Shown piece after piece: positions 1-8,179 of a stretch of 64,000 nucleotides of DNA (positions within the stretch are counted from its first letter, which is position 1; every line of letters begins with the position of its first letter). The stretch is from Phycisphaerales bacterium (GTDB lineage Bacteria > Planctomycetota > Phycisphaerae > UBA1845). The stretch is taken from positions 1-64,000 of the forward strand of contig JADZBE010000001.1 in NCBI GenBank assembly GCA_020852275.1. The letters run 5' to 3'. Under the pieces are notes generated by a model. It did no database searches, was not told the DNA's origin, and was given only the letters and a program-made list of their open reading frames with translations. A program made the translations under genes and the position numbers.

Positions 1-1
1 G

Positions 2-3000
2 ACCGACACCGCCAACTACGGCACGTACAACGCCGACGGCTGGAAGGACAACTCCAGCGCGCCGAGCTACGGCGCCTCCGCGCCGTCACGCAGCGATACC
101 GTCCTGGTTACCACGTATGCTTACGACGCCGCCGGGCGGCAGACCTCGGTCACCGACCCGAAGGGCTACATCACGGCCTCCGTGTTCGACGACCTGAGCC
201 GCGTGACGTGCAAGGATGAAGATGACGGCGGCGCTGATGAGCGGATCACCCTGTACGCCTACAACGGCCTTGGAAGCCTGGCGACGATCACCGCCGACGT
301 CTCCACCGACCAAGTGAGACAGTACGTCTTCGAGAGCAGCCAAAACGCACGTTGGGTGAGCAAGATCAAGTACCCGGCCACGGACACGGCCAACGGCAAG
401 ACCCTCGGGCAGCCTTCCGACGAGACCTACGACCGCATCACGTTCACCTACAACAAGGACGGCACGCTAGCCATGCGCACCGACCAGAACGGCACGGTGC
501 TGACTTGGGTGTATGACGCGCTGCGCCGCAAGACCGAGGAGGAGGTGACCACCGTCGGCAGCGCCACGGGCTACAGCGTGGACGGCGCTGTGCGCGCCGT
601 GACCTGGACGTACACGCCCGACGGGTTGACGGAGTTCGTCACCACACACTCGGACACCACGCCGGACACCGCCACCTGGACCGACGCGGTCAACCAGGTC
701 AAGTACACCTACGACGCGGCCAACCGCCTCACCGAGGAAGAGCAGGAGCCGGACGGTGCCGTGGACGGCTCGACGCTCAGCGTGCAGTACGCCTACGGGA
801 TGGACTATTCGACGGGCAACTACGCCCGCCTCAGCAAGATGACCTACCCGGACGGCAAGGTGCTGTGGAACGGCTACACACACACCGACACGTCCAGCAC
901 GTTCGAGGACACGATCAACGACACCTTCTCGCGCGTCGGGCAGCTTGCGTTCGACAATTCCGGCAGCATCGGTAACATCATCGCCGAGTACAGCTTCAAC
1001 GGGTTGTCGCGCAGGATCCTGCGCAACCACGACGACGCCAGCGGCTGGACCGGCAACGACACCAAGGTCGATCTCTACCACGGCACCACGGGAACGTATG
1101 CCGGCTTGGACCGTTTCGGGCGCGTCGTGGACATGAAGTTCGTCAACTACGCGGGCAGCGCCACCAATTTCGACCGTGCGACCTACACGCACGACCGCAA
1201 CTCCAACCGCACCTCGCTGGACCGCTCGGTGACGCCGTCGCGCGGGCAGGTGTTCACGTATGACCGGATCAATCGCCTGACCGAGGCCAAGACCGGGATC
1301 TTCAACTCCTCCAAGCAGCTCCAGACAGCCCCCGCGGCGCGCGAAGGCTGGACGCTCGACGACCTGGGCAACATCTCCGGCCTGGCGTATTACGGCACGT
1401 CCAACGTCATCCAGCACACCACCAACGCCACCAACGAGATCAGCTCGCTGTCGACAGCCAATCCGTCAGGACAGCCGAAGGTGGTGTTCGACAACTTTAA
1501 TGCCGACACGCTGGACGACACCTGGAGCACCAGCAAGGGCACGGTCACCGTCACCGACGGCACCGATCCCGACAAGCTGAAAGTCTCGGCGCTGGATGGC
1601 ACGACCAGCACCTGCGTGGAAATCATGGCCGACAACACCTTCGAGGACGGCTCGTTCGCGCTCAAGGTGAAGTTCCCCGGCGGCACCACCTCGGGGCGCG
1701 CCGGCTTTGTCTTCGGGCATGACGGCAGCAACACGTTCCACGCCGTGGTGCTCAGGAAAAACGCCGGTACGGACACCATCGAACTGGTCAAGTACACCTC
1801 CGGCTCGGGCTGGGGCAGCACGCTCGATTCGGCCAGTGCCACGGTTACGGCTGGCACGGAGTACACCATCCGCGGCTGGGTGCGGCAGAAGGCGGTCTAC
1901 GCCGCGCTCGACGGGCAGAATGCGGACTTCACGTACAACTCGACGACGTTCTTCGGCGCGGGCAAGGTCGGCTGTGCCAGCGACACGGCCTCGACCTGCT
2001 TCGACGACTTCACGTATCTCCGCGCCACGCCGCACGACCCGGCCTGTCCGGGGTGGAACACGACCGCGGCCGTCACGCTCGACACCGGCGCGGGGACGCT
2101 GACGGTGACCGGCAACACATATGGCGGGGCGGCCGTGAGCCAGTGGGCGGGCGATGACGACTACGTCGCCCAGGCGGACATCAACCTCAACTCCGGCGCG
2201 ATGGCGCACCTCATCGTCCGCTACCTCGATCCGGACAACTGGATGGCCGCGGAGATCCGCAGCAACGGTTCGGTCAAGCTCATCAAATGCCTCGATGGCC
2301 GCGAGACGAACGTGGCGTCCCACACCTACACCACGGCCGCGACGGTCAACGTCCGGATCAAGGCCTCCGGCACCACGTACACGATCTGGGTGGACGGCAC
2401 CCAGAAGATCAGCACCACCGACGCCGACTTGGCCTGGGGCACGGTCGCCCTGGGGGGGCGAACGCCCAAGTTCAGCAACGTCAAGGTCGGCTATGACAAC
2501 AACAGCGACGGAGACATCGACGATGCGGGCGACGACCTGGCGATCAGCGAAACCTTCGCTGGCACCGCCTACACCCTCAACGCCGACCATTCCGACGGCA
2601 CCAACGACGCCTGGGACCGCGCCGGGAACTTGATTGACGATGGGCAGATGCGGTATACTTACGACGCGTGGAACCACCTCGCAAAGGTGACACTCAAGCA
2701 GGACGCGGATATCGTGATCCAGACCGCGGAATATGATGGACTGGGACGCAGATTCAGCAAGGTCGTCACCCAGAGCGGCGACTTGGATGGGATCTACCTC
2801 TACTTCTATGACGACTGGGAGATTCTGGAAATCCGCGACGGTTCCAGCAATGTCCTGCAGCAGGTTTACCACGGCACGCAGTACATCGACGAGATCGTGG
2901 CCATGCGACTGGAGAGGGGCTACGCCGTGGTCTATCAGGACGCCAACTGGAATACCATGGCCACGGCTGACCTCGCGGGCCGCGTCCTCGAGCGCGTCTT

Positions 3001-4135
3001 CACCACCCCCTACGGCTCGCCGATCATCGAACCGGAAACCTTCTTCGGCGACTACGACGGCGACGGCGACGTGGACTCCACCGACGACGGCTTCCTCGGC
3101 TCGGGTTCGACCTGCTGGGGAACCCCCTCCGGCGCCTGCCGCGTGTTCGACTTCAACCAGGATGGGACGTTGAACGCTTCGGACGAGACGGTTATGACGG
3201 CGCTCGTCGCTGCGGCGTCGACCAACCGAAGGCATGAGAATCGGAAGGTGTCGCCAAGCGGAGTGGGGCTTTTGCATCAGGGGCTGCTTTCGGATCATGA
3301 GGCAACGCTAGATTACAACAGACATCGGACTTATTCCCATACCAGTGCACGCTTCCTGGAGCGGGACTTGCTTTCGCAGCAAATGCGCACGGGCTCTCCC
3401 CACACGCATGCGGAGATATACAGCTACGCTCATTCCAATCCAGTTCGATGGAAGGATCCGACGGGGAAATTCGTCTCGCATTTCATAGACATGCCAGGCT
3501 GGGTCTATGTGATTGTCAAGATCGTCTTCTGGGGAGAATTTGCCGAAGACTTTGCAATACCTGCCGGCAGTGAACTCATACAAACTTGGAATTCCCTGGA
3601 CACCCAAGTTAGATCCTTCAGTCCGCACGTTAAGTACGCCTGCAAGAACTACATGTTCGTGTTTCAATGGACTCTCCTGACAGGTTTCGAGGCTGGCGGG
3701 CAGGACTGTGATACTTTAAGGCGCGGTAGTCGCCTCGCTTGCGAACTCGACCTAGAGGGTTGTCTCGGCGGAGCGTGTGCCAGGAGAGCCAAGGAGCTCT
3801 CTGCGAAGGACGTCTCCGGTTGGATCCGCGATTGGCAGAGCGGGGACTCTAGAGACTGGGGCCACACCGACATTTACGGAGGGTCTGAGAACGAGCGCCG
3901 CTTTTGGATGTGGCACGAGAAGATCGACCAGGGAGATTTGCATGTACTTCCACATGAAGTTGGTCATGTAATGAAGGGACGGCACCCGGATGAGACGGGT
4001 TCCGATCATTCGGGGCATATGATGGTTGGCAATTCAGATCATAGAGCACTAGCCTGTCATAATATTACAGACGTTTTTCGGCGTCACGATCCGAATGGCA
4101 AATCGTGGGAATGTTGTAACGGTAATTCACACTGA
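2..4135 (+). CDS. Rhs/YD-repeat protein with dockerin-like segment and metallopeptidase-like tip (5' partial)
   Basis: The frame is open from base 2, so the N-terminus lies outside the window. Many YD-type repeats are visible (for example YTYDAANRL, FTYDRINRL, YTYDAWNHL). Two beta-rich, concanavalin-like segments interrupt them (about 1480-2030 and 2040-2500). Bases about 3040-3200 encode two Ca-loop motifs (DYDGDGDVDSTDD and DFNQDGTLNASDE) as in type I dockerins. The Rhs core ends near 3470 with NPVRWKDPTG. The remaining ~220 residues are clearly AT-richer and contain HEVGHVMKGRH at 3953-3985, followed by GHMM, which resembles a metzincin zinc site with its Met-turn, although the usual Gly is displaced by one position. 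Rhs proteins are surface or secreted shells that carry exchangeable C-terminal toxins; by analogy this tip may be a peptidase effector. The tip function is inferred; the Rhs assignment is firm. Confidence 0.9.
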   Translation, partial: TDTANYGTYNADGWKDNSSAPSYGASAPSRSDTVLVTTYAYDAAGRQTSVTDPKGYITASVFDDLSRVTCKDEDDGGADERITLYAYNGLGSLATITADVSTDQVRQYVFESSQNARWVSKIKYPATDTANGKTLGQPSDETYDRITFTYNKDGTLAMRTDQNGTVLTWVYDALRRKTEEEVTTVGSATGYSVDGAVRAVTWTYTPDGLTEFVTTHSDTTPDTATWTDAVNQVKYTYDAANRLTEEEQEPDGAVDGSTLSVQYAYGMDYSTGNYARLSKMTYPDGKVLWNGYTHTDTSSTFEDTINDTFSRVGQLAFDNSGSIGNIIAEYSFNGLSRRILRNHDDASGWTGNDTKVDLYHGTTGTYAGLDRFGRVVDMKFVNYAGSATNFDRATYTHDRNSNRTSLDRSVTPSRGQVFTYDRINRLTEAKTGIFNSSKQLQTAPAAREGWTLDDLGNISGLAYYGTSNVIQHTTNATNEISSLSTANPSGQPKVVFDNFNADTLDDTWSTSKGTVTVTDGTDPDKLKVSALDGTTSTCVEIMADNTFEDGSFALKVKFPGGTTSGRAGFVFGHDGSNTFHAVVLRKNAGTDTIELVKYTSGSGWGSTLDSASATVTAGTEYTIRGWVRQKAVYAALDGQNADFTYNSTTFFGAGKVGCASDTASTCFDDFTYLRATPHDPACPGWNTTAAVTLDTGAGTLTVTGNTYGGAAVSQWAGDDDYVAQADINLNSGAMAHLIVRYLDPDNWMAAEIRSNGSVKLIKCLDGRETNVASHTYTTAATVNVRIKASGTTYTIWVDGTQKISTTDADLAWGTVALGGRTPKFSNVKVGYDNNSDGDIDDAGDDLAISETFAGTAYTLNADHSDGTNDAWDRAGNLIDDGQMRYTYDAWNHLAKVTLKQDADIVIQTAEYDGLGRRFSKVVTQSGDLDGIYLYFYDDWEILEIRDGSSNVLQQVYHGTQYIDEIVAMRLERGYAVVYQDANWNTMATADLAGRVLERVFTTPYGSPIIEPETFFGDYDGDGDVDSTDDGFLGSGSTCWGTPSGACRVFDFNQDGTLNASDETVMTALVAAASTNRRHENRKVSPSGVGLLHQGLLSDHEATLDYNRHRTYSHTSARFLERDLLSQQMRTGSPHTHAEIYSYAHSNPVRWKDPTGKFVSHFIDMPGWVYVIVKIVFWGEFAEDFAIPAGSELIQTWNSLDTQVRSFSPHVKYACKNYMFVFQWTLLTGFEAGGQDCDTLRRGSRLACELDLEGCLGGACARRAKELSAKDVSGWIRDWQSGDSRDWGHTDIYGGSENERRFWMWHEKIDQGDLHVLPHEVGHVMKGRHPDETGSDHSGHMMVGNSDHRALACHNITDVFRRHDPNGKSWECCNGNSH

Positions 4136-4149
4136 TCGGAGACATCACT

Positions 4150-5301
4150 ATGACCTGGAAAGCATCGATCGCCGGCGCGATCGTGTTGACACTGCTCACG
4201 GCGTGTGATTACCGTTCGTGGACGCTCTGGTCTGTTGAACCGCCGGACGACGATTGCCCACCCCCTCTTCAGTGCCCGGAGCACGTGGAGGGAGCAGAAC
4301 CCAGTCTGCCGTTGAGCCCCCTGCCTCCCCTAGACGAGGTCTGCATCGAAGATCCGGCCGATGCACTTCTCATTCGAGACGCCGCATTTCCCGGTAATGG
4401 ACGGATCATGCTTGCGACGGCTGACGGGGCCATTTGGACTTCACAGGACGATGGCGGAACATGGACCTCTTTCGGGAAGATTGAATTGCCGGCGAACAGC
4501 CAATCGTGCGCGGCGTGGTCATTGATGCCTGGAGGCTCCGATTCGTTTTGGATTAACTATGACTCGGCGCTTGCGGAAGCCGGAGGTGCATCAATGCTCG
4601 ACATCGGCGTCAGTCGGGACGGCGGGCGCACCTTCACGCCGATCGTCTTTGAACGGCCTCTACTCACAGCTTTGGTAGAGCAGCCGGAATGTGATCCCGT
4701 GATTGTGGACGTTTACGGACAAATCTGGGTTCATCCGGTTGCCAGCGCGGACGACGCCTCCTCGTTTGAGGCCTCCGGCGTGCCAAGTTCACTCGGAAAT
4801 GCAGGGCGCGCCTGTTCGTGTGATGACGGCAGCATCGTCATCCTTGGGCGAGAGGGGGTAACCTTGACGCGCGATCTTGGCGCGACATGGGAGCCGCTGC
4901 CGCAACTGGATGACATACGCCCGTATCGGATGAACTGCGGTTCCGGATACCTCTGGCTTATTGATTCAGTCGATGACGTTTATAGATATGATCTCGGCAA
5001 GGAATCCCTGACACTTGTGGACTATGCGCAAGTGGTGACATTCGATAATTCGGGCATTACGTCCTCTGTAAGTGCCGGTGATCGATTTTATGTCTGTGGG
5101 ATCGTCGACGAGGAGTCAACCGCGGTGTTCGAGGCTGGGCCGGATGCTCAGGTCACTCGATTGCCGGACGCGCCAGGTAGGAATCTGCAGCTCCCCATCA
5201 TCGGACGCGACGGGTCGGGTCGATTGTGGATCGCGTCCGGCGGCTTGGCGCTGATGTCTGCGCAGCAAGATGCGTGGGAGACCGTCTGGCCGCCGGACTG
5301 A
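4150..5301 (+). CDS. BNR/sialidase-type propeller lipoprotein
   Basis: This 383-residue protein starts 14 bp after the Rhs stop codon, so the two are probably co-transcribed. The N-terminus is a lipoprotein signal with lipobox LLTAC (Cys 19). The body contains BNR/Asp-box motifs (SQDDGGTW, SRDGGRTF, TRDLGATW), which points to a beta-propeller on the cell surface or periplasmic face. Rhs genes are usually followed directly by the gene for the protein that neutralises their tip, so this lipoprotein is the positional candidate for an immunity or partner protein. That role is inference; BNR lipoproteins are also common free-standing surface proteins in planctomycetes. Confidence 0.8.
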   Translation: MTWKASIAGAIVLTLLTACDYRSWTLWSVEPPDDDCPPPLQCPEHVEGAEPSLPLSPLPPLDEVCIEDPADALLIRDAAFPGNGRIMLATADGAIWTSQDDGGTWTSFGKIELPANSQSCAAWSLMPGGSDSFWINYDSALAEAGGASMLDIGVSRDGGRTFTPIVFERPLLTALVEQPECDPVIVDVYGQIWVHPVASADDASSFEASGVPSSLGNAGRACSCDDGSIVILGREGVTLTRDLGATWEPLPQLDDIRPYRMNCGSGYLWLIDSVDDVYRYDLGKESLTLVDYAQVVTFDNSGITSSVSAGDRFYVCGIVDEESTAVFEAGPDAQVTRLPDAPGRNLQLPIIGRDGSGRLWIASGGLALMSAQQDAWETVWPPD

Positions 5302-5439
5302 CCACCCCGGCAACCGCGTTTGAAATCGACAGCAGGCAGTGGTGAGATCCTGGGCGGAGTTGGCTCCCCTTGTGAGCTTGGCTTGATGAGAAGAGGTATG
5401 ACCAAATCCTGTGGATGACCCAAGAAGAAGGCTTCCTCG

Positions 5440-5880
5440 CTATTTCCTGTGGGTAGCCGGAGCCAGGGCCGGGAGCTTGAAGTCCAGCTTTCCGGTGATG
5501 AGGTACACCATCGTCATGAGATAGTCGCTGGAGCGGAAGCCGCGGGCTTTTCGCTTGGCCGACTGACTCAGGCCGTTGATCGCCTCCACCGCGCCATTGC
5601 TGATCCGTGACGTAAACCAGCGCAGAACCCCCGCCCAGTGCTTCTTAATCGTCTTGGCCGCTTTGATCATGGGCGCGATCCGGCTGTGTGTGGCCCAGAA
5701 GTACCACCGCTTCAGGAACGGCTCGGCCTCGGCCAGGTCGTCCAAGGCGAAGGCGTCCTGGAAAACGCTCTTGAGGTGCGTGGCCCGCACCGTCGCCAGA
5801 TGGCCGGCTTTCAGTTGCTGGAAGATTCGTAAGCGTTCGGCGAACTTCGTCTTCCATTCCATCGCCCAGTTCAGGAACAT
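5440..5880 (-). pseudogene. ISL3-family transposase, C-terminal fragment
   Basis: About 146 residues match the C-terminal end of ISL3-type DDE transposases: WFTSRISNGAVEAINGL, then KRKARGFRSSDYLMTMVYL and GKLDFKLP. Full-length family members have about 400 residues, so the N-terminal and most catalytic parts are missing. The reading frame runs on upstream, but that stretch is only the antisense of the IS66 gene and is not ISL3 sequence. This is a broken insertion-sequence remnant. Confidence 0.75.
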
Positions 5881-5906
5881 GACTCCTGTGACGAAGGGAG
5901 GCCTGT

Positions 5907-6395
5907 ATGGCGTGCATCGCGGGACGGGATCGGAAGAAGGAGGTCTTCTGGTGGCGGGTGATGGGGGCGCAGCCGAGGAGAGGCATGTCCATCCGCGCCT
6001 GGTGCCGGGAGCACGCGCTGCGTGAGTCGTCGTTCTATTGGTGGCGAAGGCAGTTGGCTTTGCGAGACGAAGCGCCGCGGGCGACGACCTTGGTTCCGGT
6101 GCGGGTCGTGGCGGAACTTGACGGCGATCGGCGCGACGACGGCGATGAGCGCGACGACGGCGGCGGCGCAGGCGGCGCGAGTCGCCTGGAGATTGTCTTT
6201 CCGGATGCGCTTTGCGTCCGTGTGGTCGGTCCCGTCGACCGGCGGGCGCTGACCGACGTGCTTGCGGCCATGACGTCGACCCGCGGCGATCCGGTGAGGA
6301 TCTCGACCGGCGCCGCAGCGACCCTGACTTCGACCGGCGCCGCGGCGCCCCTGGCTTCGACCCGTGTCGCGGCAACGGAGGGCGCGGCATGTTGA
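5907..6395 (+). CDS. tnpA: IS66-type accessory protein TnpA
   Basis: The 162-residue product has the IS66 TnpA layout. An N-terminal helix-turn-helix (FWWRVMGAQPRRGMSIRAWC, then ALRESSFYWWRRQL) is followed by a variable linker and a C-terminal LEIVFPDALCVRV strand region. The linker is longer than usual and contains low-complexity TSTGAAA repeats. The stop codon overlaps an ATG (ATGTTGA) exactly as tnpA and tnpB overlap in intact IS66 elements, but the downstream frame is no longer tnpB. The element is therefore dead even if this gene is intact. Confidence 0.7.
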   Translation: MACIAGRDRKKEVFWWRVMGAQPRRGMSIRAWCREHALRESSFYWWRRQLALRDEAPRATTLVPVRVVAELDGDRRDDGDERDDGGGAGGASRLEIVFPDALCVRVVGPVDRRALTDVLAAMTSTRGDPVRISTGAAATLTSTGAAAPLASTRVAATEGAAC

Positions 6396-6706
6396 AGCTG
6401 CCGAGCCTGGGCGAGCTCGACGCGGGGCTGGGCGTTCGCGTGGCGTTGGGCGACAAGGCCTATGGCACGCCGAAGAACCGTGAGGGATGCCGGCGACGCG
6501 GTGTGGCTTCGCTGTTGGCACAGGCGGGTCAGCCCGTGATCCGGGGACTGGGGAAGGCGCGGTATGTCGTGGAATGCACACTGTCGTGGTTTAACAACTA
6601 TCGACGATTGCGCTTGTGTTATGAACGCAATGGCGAACATCTACAAGCCCTCCACGACCTCGCCGCCGCCATCCTCTGCGCCAAACGACTGGCCGCCGGT
6701 CCGTAA
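6389..6706 (+). pseudogene. IS66 tnpB start fused to IS5-like transposase C-terminus
   Basis: The first residues (MLKLPS) are the typical IS66 TnpB start and overlap the end of tnpA. From about residue 12 the frame instead encodes the tail of an IS5/DDE_Tnp_1 transposase: GDKAYGTPKNREGCRRRGV, then YVVECTLSWFNNYRRLRLCYER and an ICAKRL end. The join is in frame and creates a 105-residue chimera lacking a complete catalytic domain. It is most likely the scar of an insertion followed by deletion. Confidence 0.65.
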
Positions 6707-7133
6707 GTTTTGCAACAGCTTCTAAACCATGTTGAGCCGTGGGAGCGTTTGTGGTATGCACATGTCGCAGCCTCTTGCGTCACTGGTTCTGTGCGCGACC
6801 GCCGATCTGCCTATGGGGCATCCAAACGCAGTGGCATCGCGGGGGAAAACCGGGAGATGCGCCGGAGTAGGCGGCGGAGGCGGTCAACGCCCAGCGTTGA
6901 CGCTCTGGAAGGGAACCTGGCGTTCACAGGATGAAATCGCCGCTCATAGTGCGTAGTAGCAGGCTCGGAACCAAGCGTCGTACCAATGCCGTAAACGAGC
7001 GAGTATGCTCAAGGTGAAGAACATGGAAGACGGGTAGCGCTCCCGTATTCGAGATTCATGTGACTCTATTGCGGACTGTTAGATGAACGCTAGATGAATT
7101 GCGACAACCACACTTCGGTATCTTCCAAGTGGC
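6707..7133. other. Non-coding spacer
   Basis: No credible gene or strong hairpin was found. Codon usage in the short open frames here does not resemble that of neighbouring genes. Confidence 0.5.
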
Positions 7134-7634
7134 ATGTGCACTGTGATTGGAGTTCTGTCAATCATAATAAGTATAGCGACGTTTCTCCTGCCATTGAGCG
7201 TCACGTATGGGAGTGGAGGTTCGACGTTTCTTGGAGTTGTCTGCGACAAAGCACAATTGTTCTTTGACTTTGCTACAATCCTGCCTGCGCGTTGTGAAGC
7301 GTGGCATAGTGCCATGAATGTCAAGCTACTGTCATTGAATGCGATGGTTTCTTCCCAACAGAAGGGTTTCTGGCAGAAGCGCTCCAATCGGCCATACACG
7401 ATTCGTGTTCTTCGAGACCATGATTATTGTGGATGTTCGCTCGTGCTTCTAGATGGTCATGTTGCTCTTCCTTTGGGAATGGCATTTCTCATCGTACCAG
7501 CACGGTTGCTCTATCTCTCAAGACGAAGGTCGGTTCGTGCGAAGCATGGATTGTGTGTCATTTGCGGTTACGACTTGCGTGGCGCATCTTCCTCAAAGTG
7601 TTCGGAGTGCGGTACGCTCTTTCACGGAACGTGA
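7134..7634 (+). CDS. Small membrane protein with CGYDLRG zinc ribbon
   Basis: This 166-residue protein has an N-terminal hydrophobic segment (about residues 5-25), a second one near residues 110-130, and a C-terminal ribbon CVICGYDLRGASSSKCSECG. This CxxCGYDLRG...CxxCG tail is recurrent in small planctomycete membrane proteins of unknown function. Its four cysteines probably bind zinc on the cytoplasmic side. The AT content is higher than in neighbouring genes. The start is uncertain because no good ribosome-binding site is visible before 7134. Confidence 0.65.
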   Translation: MCTVIGVLSIIISIATFLLPLSVTYGSGGSTFLGVVCDKAQLFFDFATILPARCEAWHSAMNVKLLSLNAMVSSQQKGFWQKRSNRPYTIRVLRDHDYCGCSLVLLDGHVALPLGMAFLIVPARLLYLSRRRSVRAKHGLCVICGYDLRGASSSKCSECGTLFHGT

Positions 7635-7732
7635 TGGGCATCTGTCATCGGGGATGCAAAACGGTTATCCCGCGATTGCGGTGACAGTTGGCCCGGACTA
7701 CCGACGCCCTTGCCGGGCACACTGCGTTCTTG

Positions 7733-7906
7733 CTACCAGAGCGCCGTCTCGCCCGCAGCCCAAGCGCCTTGGCGGTAGCCCCTCACCACGAGTGCGATGT
7801 CATGGGGCGCTGAAAACCAGCCATTTTGAGGAGACGAGGATTCGTCACCTAGCCTCTCCGGCGAGAGGAAGGAAAAAGGGGATGGGATGGCTTGTTCGGC
7901 TTTCAT
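7733..7906 (-). CDS. Short hypothetical protein (57 aa)
   Basis: A 57-codon frame begins MKAEQAIPSPFSF and ends ETALW. It has a strong ribosome-binding site (AAGGAG) 7 nt before the ATG and lies downstream of the methylase-helicase on the same strand. No domain is recognised. The good ribosome-binding site is the main support. Confidence 0.4.
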   Translation of the reverse strand: MKAEQAIPSPFSFLSPERLGDESSSPQNGWFSAPHDIALVVRGYRQGAWAAGETALW

Positions 7907-8179
7907 GGTTTGCTCCTTGCCGGGACCCGCGATGTACGGCCCCTTCGCAAGGCACGAGGGGCCACTCGCGGGTGGCCAAGGAGCGAGCGGTGAGCGGACC
8001 GTCAGCCCGCCGGAGAGTCCCGCGAAGCGGTGTAGGCCGAATGACGGACGGAACCCGCAAGGGCGGCAAGAGCCGCGTCTGGCGTGAGGCGTGACAGACT
8101 AAAGAGGCGGGAAGTGAAGCGGTGACGGGCGGAGCGCCGCGACTGAAAGCCGGGGCAAGCTAATCGCCGACGGCCTACA
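7907..8179. other. Spacer; possible leader of the 57-aa gene and possible left end of the element
   Basis: This GC-rich spacer contains several hairpin-forming stretches (for example GGCCCCTTCG...CGAGGGGCC). It shows weak local resemblance (GGCACG, GCCGGAGAG, CGAAGCG) to the leader elements at 19.2 and 23.3 kb. The resemblance is too weak to call a third copy. Confidence 0.3.

Noticed and set aside
1466..3298. 610-codon frame on the minus strand
   Set aside because: It is the antisense of the Rhs gene, produced by high third-position GC.
5881..6456. N-terminal extension of the ISL3 frame
   Set aside because: It is antisense to the IS66 tnpA gene and has no ISL3 similarity.
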